NCBI RefSeq assembly: GCF_000526155.1
Contig: NZ_JAFN01000001.1
Location: forward strand, 934,501-998,500
Length of the DNA stretch: 64,000 nucleotides
Direction: 5' to 3'
Origin: Deferrisoma camini S3R1
Lineage (GTDB): Bacteria; Desulfobacterota; Deferrisomatia; Deferrisomatales; Deferrisomataceae
Of this stretch, positions 53,409 through 62,705 are shown in pieces. The position numbers and the translations under genes are program-made. The notes under the pieces were generated by a model. The model did not search any database, was not told the DNA's origin, and saw nothing but the letters and a program-made list of their open reading frames with translations. How positions within the stretch are numbered: the first letter of the stretch is position 1; each line of letters begins with the position of its first letter.

Positions 53409-54520
53409 TGGCGGCGGTTCGTTACCACGAGGGCCGCTTCCCGCCCAAGAGTCTGGACTGGCCCCGGCTGATCCCGCTTCTCGGGCCGGCCGCGGCGGCG
53501 GTGGCCCGGTACGACGGCATGCTGGCAGCGATTCCCAACCCGGACGTCCTGCTTTCGCCCCTCACCACCGAGGAAGCGGTGCTTTCCTCGCGCATCGAGG
53601 GGACCCAGGCCACCATGGGCGAGGTGCTGGAGTACGAAGCCGGAAAGGAGCCGGTCTCTCCGGAGCGCCGGGAAGATATCCGCGAGATCCTCAACTATCG
53701 CGCTGCCATGCGGGAGGCCGAACGCCTTCTTCAAACACTGCCCCTTTCCCAGCGGGTGATCCGCGAGGCACATCGGGTGCTTTTGTCGGGGGTGCGGGGA
53801 CAGGAGCGGTCCCCTGGCGAATACCGCCGGGTGCCCAACTGGATCGGGCCGCCGGGCTGCACCGTGGAGGAGGCCCGATTCGTCCCCATAGACGCGGCCA
53901 AGCTGCCGGAGGCCATGGGCGCCTGGGAGCGCTATGCCCACGAGGACGCGCCGGACCGGCTGGTGCAGCTCGCGATCCTTCACGCAGAGTTCGAGGCGTT
54001 GCACCCGTTCCTCGACGGAAACGGCCGGATCGGCCGCATGCTGATTCCCCTTTTCCTGTGGCAGCGGGGGCTGATCCGGAAGCCGAGGTTCTACATCAGC
54101 GCGTACTTCGAGGCGCGGCGGGATGCCTACTATGACGCCTTGCTCGCGGTCTCCCGGGACGATGACTGGACCGGATGGTGCCGCTTCTTCCTCGAAGCGG
54201 CACGGGTTCAGGCCGAGGACAACCTGGCCAAGGCCGAGGCGATCCTGCGGCTCTACGAGGAGATGAAGCGCCGGATTCCTAGGCTGACCCGGTCTCAGTA
54301 TGCGATCCATGCCCTCGACTGGATCTTCGAGCGACCGATTTTCCGGAGTACGGATTTCGTGGTGGCGGCGAGGATTCCGGAGCCCACAGCCAGACGTTTT
54401 CTGGGAGTGTTGCGAAAAGAGGGTGTGATCGAAGAGATCGCCCAAGGCCGGGGCCGGCGGCCTGCGATCCTGGCCTTTCCTGCCCTGATCAACATCGCCG
54501 AGGGGAGGAGCGTGCTTTGA
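53408..54520 (+). CDS. Fic-domain AMP-transferase embedded in the R-M operon
   Basis: A 370-residue class II Fic protein. The inhibitory helix SSRIEGTQ (S60 to G65, matching S/T-x3-E-G/N) lies before the Fic core; the catalytic motif [12 protein letters not shown] (from about residue 199) is complete with His, Asn and Arg. A winged-helix-like C-terminus ([20 protein letters not shown]) is present. Fic enzymes attach AMP to a target hydroxyl; the glutamate of the inhibitory helix keeps them off until released. Start and mod stop overlap as TGATG, so it is translated with the methyltransferase. This placement between Mod and Res is unusual. It may AMPylate a partner or act as a toxin when the system is challenged; this is inference. 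Confidence 0.93.
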
Positions 54521-54522
54521 TG

Positions 54523-54577
54523 ATCACCGGTGATTGTCAATCTTGCTTGCCGATCACTTCGGACCTAGAAGTGATCG
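54523..54577. promoter_or_regulatory. Two inverted repeats between fic and res
   Basis: ATCACCGGTGAT (54,523-54,534) is a perfect 12-bp palindrome. A second inverted repeat has arms CGATCACTTC and GAAGTGATCG-like (54,551-54,560 with 54,568-54,577) around a seven-base loop. Both contain GATCAC/GTGATC. They could be operator sites or a hairpin limiting res translation in the only sizeable gap of the four-gene run. Confidence 0.55.
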
Positions 54578-54629
54578 ACAAACGGTTCGGGTGCGCGGCC
54601 GTGACCGAGAAGGCCGGGAGGCCGGCGGC

Positions 54630-57600
54630 ATGAGCCGACCACGCCGACGCCGGAACCGCAGGCCCCAACTCCCCTTCAATCGGAAGCTGTTGCTGAACCG
54701 GTGGCTGCTCGGGCTTTTCGGCGTGGAGCGGTTCGATCAGCTCGCCGAGCACCTGCGCGATGAGAGCCTGGAGGGGCTGGACGAGAACAACATCCACCGC
54801 TTCCACCGCGCCCTCTGCCTGCACCTGCCGCAGGAGAAGCGCCCCGAGTTGTCCGACGAGGTGCTGCTCCGCTACGACCAGGCGATCGTCTCGGTGACCC
54901 AGAAGCTCAACGAGCGGCGCACTACCCGCGGCGAGCCGCCGATCGTGTGGAAGTATTTCCAGTACCTGGCCCTGCTGTTCACCGAGATCTATCTCGATAG
55001 CTATTTTCAGGATCCGGGGGAGCTGCTCGCGGCCTTGAATGCACACCTTGAGGCGTTCAACAAGGACGTGGACGAGCCGGATCGGATCGCGCCGTTCGAC
55101 CCCGGCGGCGACGCCCGAGGCCAGCTCAATAAGCTCGCCTTCTGGATGGCCACCGGCAGCGGCAAAACCCTGCTCATGCACGCCCACATCCTCCAGTACC
55201 GCCGGTACCTGGAGACGCACGGCCGGGCTCGGGAGCTCAACCGCATCATCCTGCTGACGCCCAACGAGGGGCTTTCGCAACAGCATCTGCGGGAGTTCGA
55301 GAAGTCCGGCATTCAGGCCGAGATCTTCAACAAAAACGGCCGCGGACTCTTCGCCGGCCACGCAGTCGAGATCCTCGAAGTCACCAAGCTCAAGGAGGAG
55401 ATGGGCGAGAAAACGGTGGCTATCGAGGCGTTCGAGGGCAACAACCTGGTGCTGGTGGATGAGGGACATCGGGGGGCCTCTTCCGGACGGGAAGGGGCGT
55501 GGATGAAGGCCCGGAACGCGCTGTGCGAGAGGGGCTTTTCCTTCGAATACTCGGCCACCTTCGGACAGGCGGTGAAGGGCAACCAGGAACTGGGGCACCT
55601 CTACGCCAAAAGTGTTCTGTTCGACTACTCCTACCGCTGGTTCTACGGCGACGGCTTCGGCAAGGACTACCAGATCCTCAACCTGGAGGACGACAGTGAC
55701 AGCGAATGGATGCAGACGTATTTGACCGCCTGCCTCCTCGCCTTCTACCAGCAGCAACGGCTTTACCGGGACCAAGAGACGGCGCTTCGGCCCTTCAACA
55801 TCGAGAAGCCGCTCTGGATTTTCGTGGGCGGCAGTGTCACGGCCACGCTTGCGACTCGCGACGCGTCGGACATCGTGGAGATCCTGCGGTTTCTGGATGG
55901 CTACGTTCGGGATCGAGCCGGCAGCATCCGCCGCATCGAGAAGGTGCTGAGCCAGGGGCTGGTCACGGCCTCCAGCCGTAACCTCTTCTCGGGCCACTTC
56001 ACTTACCTCAACACCAGCGGACTCACGCCGCAGCAGGTGTTCGACGAGACGCTGGCCTTGCTTTTCAACGCGCCGGGCGGCGGCGCGCTGCACGTGGAAA
56101 ACCTGAAAGGAGCCACCGGCGAGATCGCCCTGCGCCTCGGCGACAACGACCCGTTCGGTGTGATCAACGTCGGGGACGACAACAAGCTGATCAAGATCTG
56201 CGAGCAGAAGGGGATCAGCACCACCGAACGTGAGTTCGCCGGCTCACTCTTCCACGAGCTCGATCGGCCAGATTCGACGATCAACGTCCTGATCGGCTCG
56301 AAGAAGTTCACCGAAGGTTGGTCGAGCTGGCGTGTCTCGACCATGGGCCTCATGAACGTCGGCCGCGGCGAGGGCGCCCAGATTATCCAGCTTTTTGGCC
56401 GCGGGGTGCGCCTCAAAGGCGTTGGGATGAGCCTCAAGCGCAGTAGCCGCGCCACTCTGCCCGAAGGGCTCGAGCGCCCCAGGCACATCGAGACCCTGGA
56501 GACGCTCTCCATCTTCGGCATCCGTGCTGACTACATGGCCCAGTTCCGTGACTTCCTCAAGGAGGAAGGGGTTTCTGCCAACCAGGAGCGAATCAAAATA
56601 CTGCTCCCAATCATCAAGAACCTGGGCAAGCGGCCGCTCAAGACCATTCGCCTCAAAAAAAAGATTCATGGCGTCAGCACCGAGTTTGGGGACGCCTTCC
56701 GAAAACTGGGGCCGATCCCATCGGTACGGCCGCCCGACCCTGCAGTCGATCCGGGCACCGAGTGGCTCCGCACGAATCCCGTGGTGGTCAATTGGCACCC
56801 CAAGATCCGGGCGATGAAGTCAGAGGGCGTCTCAGGCGGTGATGCCGAGGGCACGCTGCAGGAAGCGCAGCTCTCACCGCGCCACGTCGCCCTCCTGGAC
56901 ATTGAGCGCCTGTACTTCGAGCTGGAGCGTTTCAAAGCCGAGCGCGGCTGGTACAACCTGAACCTGACCCTGGACGGCATCCGGGCACTCTTACTGGATA
57001 CGAGCTGGTACCGCCTCCTCATCCCCGAGGCCGAGCTTGCCTTCGATTCGGTGGAAACCTTCGATTTGGTGGAAAAGCTCCACCGCTGGCACGAGATCGC
57101 ACTCGCCCTGCTGCGAAAATACACCGAGCGCTACTACACCTTCCGCAAGCGGGAATGGGAGTTGCCGCATCTCGAGTACCGGGATCTCACCGAAGACGAC
57201 CCGAACTTCTTCGTCGTCAAGGAAGATGCGCCGGCGTACGGCTACCACATCCTGATCGAGGAATCCCAGGCAGAAATCGTGGCCAAATTGGAGGAGCTCA
57301 AGGCCGCGATTGAGGCCGGTGACCTCAGGCCATGGGAGTTCCGGGGCCTCAAGGCCATTTTCTTCGATCGGCACCTGTACCAGCCTCTCCTCTATGCCGA
57401 GGGAGGGGCCGTGGAGATCTCACCGGTGCCGCTCAATAAAGGAGAACGGCGCTTCGTCGAGGACCTGAAGGCGTTCTGCGACGGCAAACCGCCGATTTTA
57501 GAAGGCAGGGAGCTCTATCTGCTTCGTAACCTGAGCAAAGGGTGCGGCGTTGGCTTTTTTGAAGCGGGGAATTTCTACCCCGACTTCATCCTTTGGATCT

Positions 57601-58190
57601 TGGCTGGCTCCCGCCAGCATGTGGTCTTTGTGGACCCGAAGGGCATCCGCAATGTGCCCAAAAACGACCCAAAGATCGAATTTTACAAAACTATCAAGGA
57701 GATCGAAAGGAGAATGGGGGATCCTAGCGTAGTGTTGGAGTCCTTCATCATCTCGAACACACGGTCGCATGAGATGGAAAGGCAATGGGGTGTCGATAAA
57801 CGAGCCATGACAGAGCGGCATATCCTGTTTCAGATCGACGACAGAGACGCCTACATTGAATCAATGCTTCAACAAATCATTGAGTCCTCGGGACCGGCGG
57901 ACGAGAACATCCCGGGGGGGGTGACAGGTGATGCGATCGTGAGGGATCTGGAGCGGCCGGCCCCGCGGCGAGCCAGCCCCAATGCCCTGCTCGAGGCCGC
58001 GCTGGACTACCTGCGCGCCCACCCCGGCCCGCGCTCCCGCGCCGAGATCACGAACGCCTTAGGTATCACCTCCTCTCAGTGGCTACCCCTCGCCCGCCAA
58101 CTGGCGGAACACGATGAAGTGGAAAGGACTGGGGAAAAAAGGGGAACACGCTACCGATGGCGCGGCGGCAATAATATGAGCGAGAGATGA
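54630..58190 (+). CDS. Type III-like restriction subunit (SF2 helicase + PD-(D/E)XK nuclease)
   Basis: An 1186-residue protein. [17 protein letters not shown] (Walker A, about residue 173), [16 protein letters not shown] (DEGH box, about 275), [10 protein letters not shown] and the late helicase motif [16 protein letters not shown] form the motor. Near residue 984, [20 protein letters not shown] followed by VDPKG gives a PD...(D)xK nuclease site, placed as in type III Res subunits. A C-terminal winged-helix-like tail ([20 protein letters not shown]) is extra. Start ATG at 54,630 follows GGGAGG; a TTG at 54,534 in the palindromes is less likely. The preceding Mod, Fic and SNF2 genes suggest a single system. 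Confidence 0.88.
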   Translation: MSRPRRRRNRRPQLPFNRKLLLNRWLLGLFGVERFDQLAEHLRDESLEGLDENNIHRFHRALCLHLPQEKRPELSDEVLLRYDQAIVSVTQKLNERRTTRGEPPIVWKYFQYLALLFTEIYLDSYFQDPGELLAALNAHLEAFNKDVDEPDRIAPFDPGGDARGQLNKLAFWMATGSGKTLLMHAHILQYRRYLETHGRARELNRIILLTPNEGLSQQHLREFEKSGIQAEIFNKNGRGLFAGHAVEILEVTKLKEEMGEKTVAIEAFEGNNLVLVDEGHRGASSGREGAWMKARNALCERGFSFEYSATFGQAVKGNQELGHLYAKSVLFDYSYRWFYGDGFGKDYQILNLEDDSDSEWMQTYLTACLLAFYQQQRLYRDQETALRPFNIEKPLWIFVGGSVTATLATRDASDIVEILRFLDGYVRDRAGSIRRIEKVLSQGLVTASSRNLFSGHFTYLNTSGLTPQQVFDETLALLFNAPGGGALHVENLKGATGEIALRLGDNDPFGVINVGDDNKLIKICEQKGISTTEREFAGSLFHELDRPDSTINVLIGSKKFTEGWSSWRVSTMGLMNVGRGEGAQIIQLFGRGVRLKGVGMSLKRSSRATLPEGLERPRHIETLETLSIFGIRADYMAQFRDFLKEEGVSANQERIKILLPIIKNLGKRPLKTIRLKKKIHGVSTEFGDAFRKLGPIPSVRPPDPAVDPGTEWLRTNPVVVNWHPKIRAMKSEGVSGGDAEGTLQEAQLSPRHVALLDIERLYFELERFKAERGWYNLNLTLDGIRALLLDTSWYRLLIPEAELAFDSVETFDLVEKLHRWHEIALALLRKYTERYYTFRKREWELPHLEYRDLTEDDPNFFVVKEDAPAYGYHILIEESQAEIVAKLEELKAAIEAGDLRPWEFRGLKAIFFDRHLYQPLLYAEGGAVEISPVPLNKGERRFVEDLKAFCDGKPPILEGRELYLLRNLSKGCGVGFFEAGNFYPDFILWILAGSRQHVVFVDPKGIRNVPKNDPKIEFYKTIKEIERRMGDPSVVLESFIISNTRSHEMERQWGVDKRAMTERHILFQIDDRDAYIESMLQQIIESSGPADENIPGGVTGDAIVRDLERPAPRRASPNALLEAALDYLRAHPGPRSRAEITNALGITSSQWLPLARQLAEHDEVERTGEKRGTRYRWRGGNNMSER

Positions 58191-58449
58191 TAAATCGCCA
58201 CGGCCAGGGGAGTGGACAACTCTCTGTAGAATTCCACCGGAGTTGAAGACGTCCGTCTAAAGCGGAGCTTTCCTGCGACCATGGACGGCGCGAGGGGATG
58301 GGAAGGGAAGCGGTGCTCCGGTGATGCGGGCACCGGCACCCATCAACAAAGCTAAGCTCATGCATCGCAGCCGGTGGTCGTGGCTGGCGCGCGGTGCGGT
58401 GGGCGACGCGAATGGTGGAAGCTGCCGCGCACTGTCTGGAGGTGATGTG

Positions 58450-59772
58450 ATGCGAGAAGGGAATTCTCGTTCGGCAGCAGTGGGGGTGACCAAAATCGAA
58501 GCGCTCCGCTACCGGAGCCTTCGGTACATCCGCCAGGCCGTGCGGCCGTTCCAGCTTCTGGTCGGGCCCAACGCGAGCGGGAAGTCCACCTTTCTCGACG
58601 TGATCGGGTTGCTGGGGGATCTGGTCCGCACCGACCTCGACACGGCGATCCGGGGCGACAGCCGGCTCGAGATCATGATGCGCGCGCCGGATCCGCGCCA
58701 TCTCACGTGGCTGCGCAGTGGCGATGCCTTCGAGTTGGCCGTCGAACTGGCGATTCCGCCCGACCTGCAGACGGCAAAGGGCGGTGCATACGGTCGGGTG
58801 CGTTACGAAATGCGCATCGAGGTGGCCGGCGAGCCCCGGATCGGCGCGGAGAACCTATGGTTGATCGCTGAAACCGGGCAGGAGGGGGCTGCGACGAACA
58901 GGGCCCCGCCCCAACCGATCCTGTTCCCCGGGTTGCGGGAGGCGCCGGAACACATCGTGCGCCTGCCCAGGAAAAGGTCGCCGAAAGGCTGGAAAAAGGT
59001 CGTGACGCGGGGCGACGCGGGCCAGGCGTACTTCATCTCCGAGACCACGGGATGGAACGCGCCGTTCGCGCTCTCCACCCAGAAGACGGCCTTGGCCAGC
59101 CTGCCCGAGGACCGAGAGCGTTTCCCGGTGGCGCTGTGGCTCCGCGACGTTCTACAGACCGGTGTTCAACGGCTGGCCCTGGCGGCCGAGGCCATGCGCC
59201 GTCCCTCGCCGCCCACGCGCCAGGCCGGGTACCTCTCCGATGGGTCCAACCTTCCGTACGTGGTAGCACGTCTGGAAAAGCGGCACCCGGACCGGTTGAA
59301 GCGGTGGGTGGCGCACCTGCGGGAAGCGCTGCCCGACATCGAATCGGTCTCCACGGCCGAGAGGGAGGAGGATCGGCACCGTTACCTCGTGGTCCGTTAC
59401 CGAAACGGGCTCGATGCACCGTCATGGATCGTTTCGGACGGCACCCTGCGCACCCTCGCCCTGACGCTACTCGCATACACGCCCGACGTGGAGGGCGGCA
59501 TCCTGCTGATCGAGGAGCCCGAGAACGGCATCCACCCGAGGGCGGTCGAGACGGTGTTCCAGGCGCTTTCCTCGGTCTATGGCGCCCAGGTGTTTTTGGC
59601 CACCCACTCCCCGGTCGTCCTGGGGATGGCGCGGCTCGACGATCTGCTGTGCTTCGGCCGCACGCAGGAGGGGGCCACCGACATCGTCGCGGGGCGCGAC
59701 CACCCCAGGCTCACGCAGTGGAAGGGTGCGCTCGATCTCTCGAGCCTGTTCGCCGCGGGGGTGCTGGGATGA
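58450..59772 (+). CDS. AAA ATPase (SMC/OLD-like), probable defence ATPase
   Basis: A 440-residue ABC-type AAA ATPase: TKIEALRYRSLRYIRQAVRP starts the fold, GPNASGKSTFLDVIGLLG is Walker A (about residue 39), SDGTLRTLALTLLAYTPD the signature region, GGILLIEEPENGIHPRAVE Walker B and VFLATHSPVVLGMARLDDLL the His switch. There is no nuclease domain in the chain. The ATG at 58,450 follows GGAGGTGATGTG; a longer frame from 58,321 has no ribosome site. It overlaps the next gene as ATGA. Such ATPase plus small partner pairs occur in several defence systems (RloA/RloB, the MAD3/MAD4 pair). Which applies here is not certain. The 58,191-58,449 gap before it shows no gene. Confidence 0.8.
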   Translation: MREGNSRSAAVGVTKIEALRYRSLRYIRQAVRPFQLLVGPNASGKSTFLDVIGLLGDLVRTDLDTAIRGDSRLEIMMRAPDPRHLTWLRSGDAFELAVELAIPPDLQTAKGGAYGRVRYEMRIEVAGEPRIGAENLWLIAETGQEGAATNRAPPQPILFPGLREAPEHIVRLPRKRSPKGWKKVVTRGDAGQAYFISETTGWNAPFALSTQKTALASLPEDRERFPVALWLRDVLQTGVQRLALAAEAMRRPSPPTRQAGYLSDGSNLPYVVARLEKRHPDRLKRWVAHLREALPDIESVSTAEREEDRHRYLVVRYRNGLDAPSWIVSDGTLRTLALTLLAYTPDVEGGILLIEEPENGIHPRAVETVFQALSSVYGAQVFLATHSPVVLGMARLDDLLCFGRTQEGATDIVAGRDHPRLTQWKGALDLSSLFAAGVLG

Positions 59773-60389
59773 ACCCGGACCTCGTTTGCGTGGTGGCCGA
59801 CAAGAACATCGAGGCCGTGATCTCGACGTTGGTGGGCGAACGCAGGCGGTCCATCGGTCTCAGGGAGTTTTCGGTCGAGGTCCACGTTCACCCCTTGCGA
59901 GACCCCGGCTGCTACCGGGACGGGCCGGAGTTCTTGCGCGGACTCCTGGGGGACACTCCCTCGCGGGGCCTCTTGGTGTTCGATCAGGCGTGGGAAGGGA
60001 ACCCCCACCCCAGCGCCGCGGATACCGAACGGGCCGTGCGCGAGCAGTTCGCCGCCCTGGGCATTGCCGACCGCGCCGAGGTGGTGGTGGTCGAGCCCGA
60101 GATCGAAGCGTGGGTGTGGAGCCGGTCGCCCCACGTGGAGCGGGTGTTGGGCTGGGCAGGGGCCCGGCCGCCGCTGCGTGAGTGGCTGAAGACCCGGGGT
60201 CTATGGCCTGAGGACCGCGCAAAGCCGGAGGACCCGAAGGCGACCGTGGAAGACGCATTGCGGGAAAAGCGCATCCCCCGGTCTTCGGCTCTCTACCGGG
60301 AGCTGGCCGAAAAGGTCACCCTGCGGGGCTGCCAGGACGCCGCTTTCGGGCGGCTGTGCGATGTGCTCCGGCGCTGGTTCCCGGCCTGA
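59769..60389 (+). CDS. Small TOPRIM/RloB-like partner of the AAA ATPase
   Basis: A 206-residue protein. DLVCVVADKNIEAVISTLVG, a central SRGLLVFDQAWEGNPHPSA and EVVVVEPEIEAWVWSRSPHV resemble the acidic pattern of RloB/DUF4276-type TOPRIM-like proteins, where the second motif ends in an E-x-W segment. The same layout is recalled from proteins called MAD4 in methylation-associated defence systems; I cannot check this here. Translationally coupled by ATGA to the ATPase, so likely the effector or regulator of a two-gene module. Confidence 0.6.
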   Translation: MNPDLVCVVADKNIEAVISTLVGERRRSIGLREFSVEVHVHPLRDPGCYRDGPEFLRGLLGDTPSRGLLVFDQAWEGNPHPSAADTERAVREQFAALGIADRAEVVVVEPEIEAWVWSRSPHVERVLGWAGARPPLREWLKTRGLWPEDRAKPEDPKATVEDALREKRIPRSSALYRELAEKVTLRGCQDAAFGRLCDVLRRWFPA

Positions 60390-60391
60390 CT

Positions 60392-60684
60392 GTCAAGGTG
60401 GGGGTGCCCATTCAAAACGAGGCGTCCCTGCGAGCCATGACAGACTCATGACAGGAATCGGTGTGGCCTTCTTCGTGGCCGCCTACTCGGTGCTGCGCAA
60501 AGCCTCGGCCCAGCCGGGGCTCCTGGTCCTCGGGGGCCTGAGCATCCAGGGCAACATCAAACCCGTGCGCTCGCTGATGGAGCCCCTGCAGGTGGCCATG
60601 GATAACGGCGCCAAGTGCGCCCTCATCCCCATCGAGAATAAGCGGAACTTCTTGAGCGGGGGAGGGGACGCTGACAGGTTTTAA
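60392..60684 (+). pseudogene. Remnant of a BrxL/Lon-like gene (frameshifted, truncated)
   Basis: Three bases after the TOPRIM-like gene stop, one frame reads VKVGVPIQNEASLRAMTDS and then hits TGA; the next frame takes over at 60,448 with TGIGVAFFVAAYSVLRK, LVLGGLSIQGNIKPVRSL and LQVAMDNGAKCALIPIENKR. The joined sequence looks like the C-terminal Lon-protease-like part of BREX BrxL-type proteins, with one frameshift and both ends missing. The rest of the gap to 60,828 shows nothing I recognise. Confidence 0.55.
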
Positions 60685-60828
60685 AGTTGTTCTCACCCCT
60701 TCGCCATCAATTCGATCCTCGGGGTCTCCGGGACGTCGTGCCCGCTCAAGTGCAGGCGACGAAAACCCTGTCAGCGTTAGCCCTTACCATCCCTTACCAC
60801 GTGGCGCCTATTCGCAGCGGCCGGGGTT

Positions 60829-61233
60829 TCACCGGACGCACTCGATCCGGATCGGCAGTTCGAGTTTTGTCCATGCCCGGTCGGCGGTGAGCACGGGTCG
60901 GCCCAGCACGAGCCCGGTGGCGAGGCACGCCCGGTCGCCCAGGGAGAGCCCGAGGCCCCGGGTTTTCAGTTTCAGGTCGGCCGCCCGCCAGGCGGTCTCG
61001 TCGCCGAAGGGAACGGTCTCAAGCCCGAGGGCCCCGACCACGTGGGAAATCTCGACCTCTGGCATGCCCACGTCGAGGAGCTTCCCGACGACCTCCGAGA
61101 GATTTACGGTGGAGATGGCGGCGCGGGGGAGCACGTCGAGCACGCGGTTGGCTCCCGGTTCCTCCTGAAGGAGGGCCAGCACGGTCGAGGCGTCGAGCAC
61201 CCACGACGTTCCCGCCGCGCGAACGCTATTCAC
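60829..61233 (-). CDS. vapC: VapC-type PIN-domain toxin
   Basis: A 134-residue PIN ribonuclease. SWVLDASTVLALLQEEPGAN carries the first acidic residue, TVNLSEVVGKLLDVG the glutamate, GLSLGDRACLATGLVLGRPV the third acid and LTADRAW the fourth, so the site is complete. VapC toxins cut tRNA or rRNA. The start overlaps the antitoxin stop by eight bases. Confidence 0.9.
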   Translation of the reverse strand: MNSVRAAGTSWVLDASTVLALLQEEPGANRVLDVLPRAAISTVNLSEVVGKLLDVGMPEVEISHVVGALGLETVPFGDETAWRAADLKLKTRGLGLSLGDRACLATGLVLGRPVLTADRAWTKLELPIRIECVR

Positions 61234-61474
61234 GCTCGGCCTCCCCGCGGCGCTCCCGAAGGAGTTCGTCCACCAGATTCCGGCCGCCCGCGTAGCGGCT
61301 CGCCACGTTTCGCGCGCGCTCGACCGCCGCGCGGAGCGGCTCGATCTCGATGCGGCCCTCCCGCACCCGGAGCAAGGCGTCGCCGCCGTTCGCGAGACCG
61401 ATCGCCCTACGGAGCGCCGCGGGAAGGACGAGCCGTCCGTTCTTCGCGATGGTCACCCGTGCTTCTTGTCCCAT
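61226..61474 (-). CDS. vapB: AbrB/MazE-like antitoxin (VapB)
   Basis: An 82-residue protein with an N-terminal SpoVT/AbrB DNA-binding fold (ARVTIAKNGRLVLPAALRRA) and a C-terminal charged tail (GGRNLVDELLRERRGEAERE) fit for neutralising VapC. First gene of the pair, with AGGTAGGTC upstream. It probably binds the palindrome at 61,503-61,529 to repress its own promoter. Confidence 0.88.
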   Translation of the reverse strand: MGQEARVTIAKNGRLVLPAALRRAIGLANGGDALLRVREGRIEIEPLRAAVERARNVASRYAGGRNLVDELLRERRGEAERE

Positions 61475-61502
61475 GACCTACCTCCTTGGCCAGGCTCGCA
61501 GC

Positions 61503-61529
61503 TATGCCATTTCTGGATAATATGGCATA
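61503..61529 (-). promoter_or_regulatory. Operator/promoter of vapBC
   Basis: TATGCCAT and ATGGCATA form a perfect 8-bp inverted repeat with an 11-base spacer. On the minus strand a TATTAT -10 element lies inside it, 29 bases upstream of the vapB start, the usual layout for autorepression. Confidence 0.7.
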
Positions 61530-61662
61530 CGAGAGGGCGTGGGCAATGGGCGCTTCCGAGGCGGGGTTCGGGGGGAGATGCACGATGACGGGGAGCCGGG
61601 TTTGGAGCGACGTTTCCGTTTCGGGCAGGCTCGGCCGGGGGAGAGACAGTCGGAGGCGTGGT

Positions 61663-62205
61663 ATGATCGGCGCGATCGCGGGGGACATCATCGGGGCGTC
61701 GTACGAGCGGCACAACATCACGGCGGAGACTGACTGGCCCCTGTTCGACGCGGGCGCTCGCTCGCGGTTCACCGACGACACGGTGCTCACGGTGGCCACG
61801 GCCGACGCGATCCTGACGGGGGCCGACTATGGCGCGAAGTACCGGGAGTGGTACCGCCGGTATCCGGACCGGGGGTTCGGGCCCGGGTTTCGGCGGTGGG
61901 CAGGGTCGAACCGGGACGAGCCCTACGGGAGCCTGGGAAACGGGTCGGCCATGCGGGTGTCGCCGGTGGCCTGGGCATCCGACACGTTGGAGACGGTCCT
62001 GCGGGAGGCCCGCCGCAGCGCCGAGGTGACCCACAACCACCCGGAGGGGATCAAGGGGGCCCAGGCCGTGGCCGCGGCGTTCTACGGCGGGGTTCCGCCC
62101 CAAATCAGGGACGAGGCGCTCGGTCGGCTGGACGGGCCCCTGCTCCGGGTGGTTCGGGCCTTTTGCAGGGCAGTCGGGTTGCCGTTGGGGGAGGGCGGCG
62201 GCTGA
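61663..62205 (+). pseudogene. ADP-ribosylglycohydrolase with an internal deletion
   Basis: A 180-residue frame. Residues 1-145 match the N-terminal half of the DraG/ARH family: MIGAIAGDIIGASYERHNIT, SRFTDDTVLTVATADAILTG (first metal site), LGNGSAMRVSPVAWASD and AEVTHNHPEGIKGAQAVAAA. Directly after this comes FYGGVPPQIRDEALGRLDGP, which in full-length relatives lies about 90-100 residues later, behind the second metal motif GGDSDT. That motif is absent, so the middle has been lost in frame and the product is probably inactive. CGGAGG precedes the ATG. Confidence 0.75.
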
Positions 62206-62252
62206 GGGGAGGTCGAACCGTTCACGAACGGGGGGCGAACGCGGGAGGGACG

Positions 62253-62576
62253 ATGCAACCGTTGTACTGGCTTGTCGCCGACCAGATCGCCGCGGGGCCG
62301 TACCCGGGTTCGCCGGAGCCGGGTACGGCCCTGGAGAAGGTGCGCTGGCTCGCGGGGAAGGGGATCGGGGCGTTCGTGGACCCGACCGAGCTCGGGGAGA
62401 TCACCCGGTTCGGGTCCCTCGTGCCGTACGACGAGGCGATCGCGGCCGAGGCGCCGGAGCGGGCGCTCCGGGCGATCGTGGAGCGCCGGAGGGCCTTCGG
62501 CATGCCCTTTGCCGGCGACTCCCCCCAGAGCGAGGCCCAGTTCCGGATGGTGTGGTCGTGGGAGATCGGGCGGTGA
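62253..62576 (+). CDS. Short protein with a dual-specificity-phosphatase-like N-terminus
   Basis: A 107-residue product. YWLVADQIAAGPYPGSPEPG and KVRWLAGKGIGAFVDPTELG resemble the start of bacterial dual-specificity/tyrosine phosphatases (a 'xGxYPG ... GI..FvDLTE' pattern), but the chain ends with GMPFAGDSPQSEAQFRMVWS and has no HCxxGxxR active site. It may be a truncated or fused remnant, or an unknown small family. GGGAGGG precedes the ATG. It follows the damaged glycohydrolase on the same strand. Confidence 0.45.
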   Translation: MQPLYWLVADQIAAGPYPGSPEPGTALEKVRWLAGKGIGAFVDPTELGEITRFGSLVPYDEAIAAEAPERALRAIVERRRAFGMPFAGDSPQSEAQFRMVWSWEIGR

Positions 62577-62705
62577 TCTCCACTGCCTCTTCGGACTGCG
62601 TTTTGCCCCAGGCGAGTTCTCGCGGGACTATTAAAGCTTAGCGCGATAAATGTTAATATCCGATCCGCCTATTCAACGTTCTTCAGCAAAGGCTGCGACC
62701 CTACG

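Noticed and set aside
54534-54629. TTG at 54,534 as start of the restriction subunit, adding 32 residues.
   Set aside because: It would run through the inverted repeats and has no ribosome site; the ATG at 54,630 has GGGAGG at good spacing.
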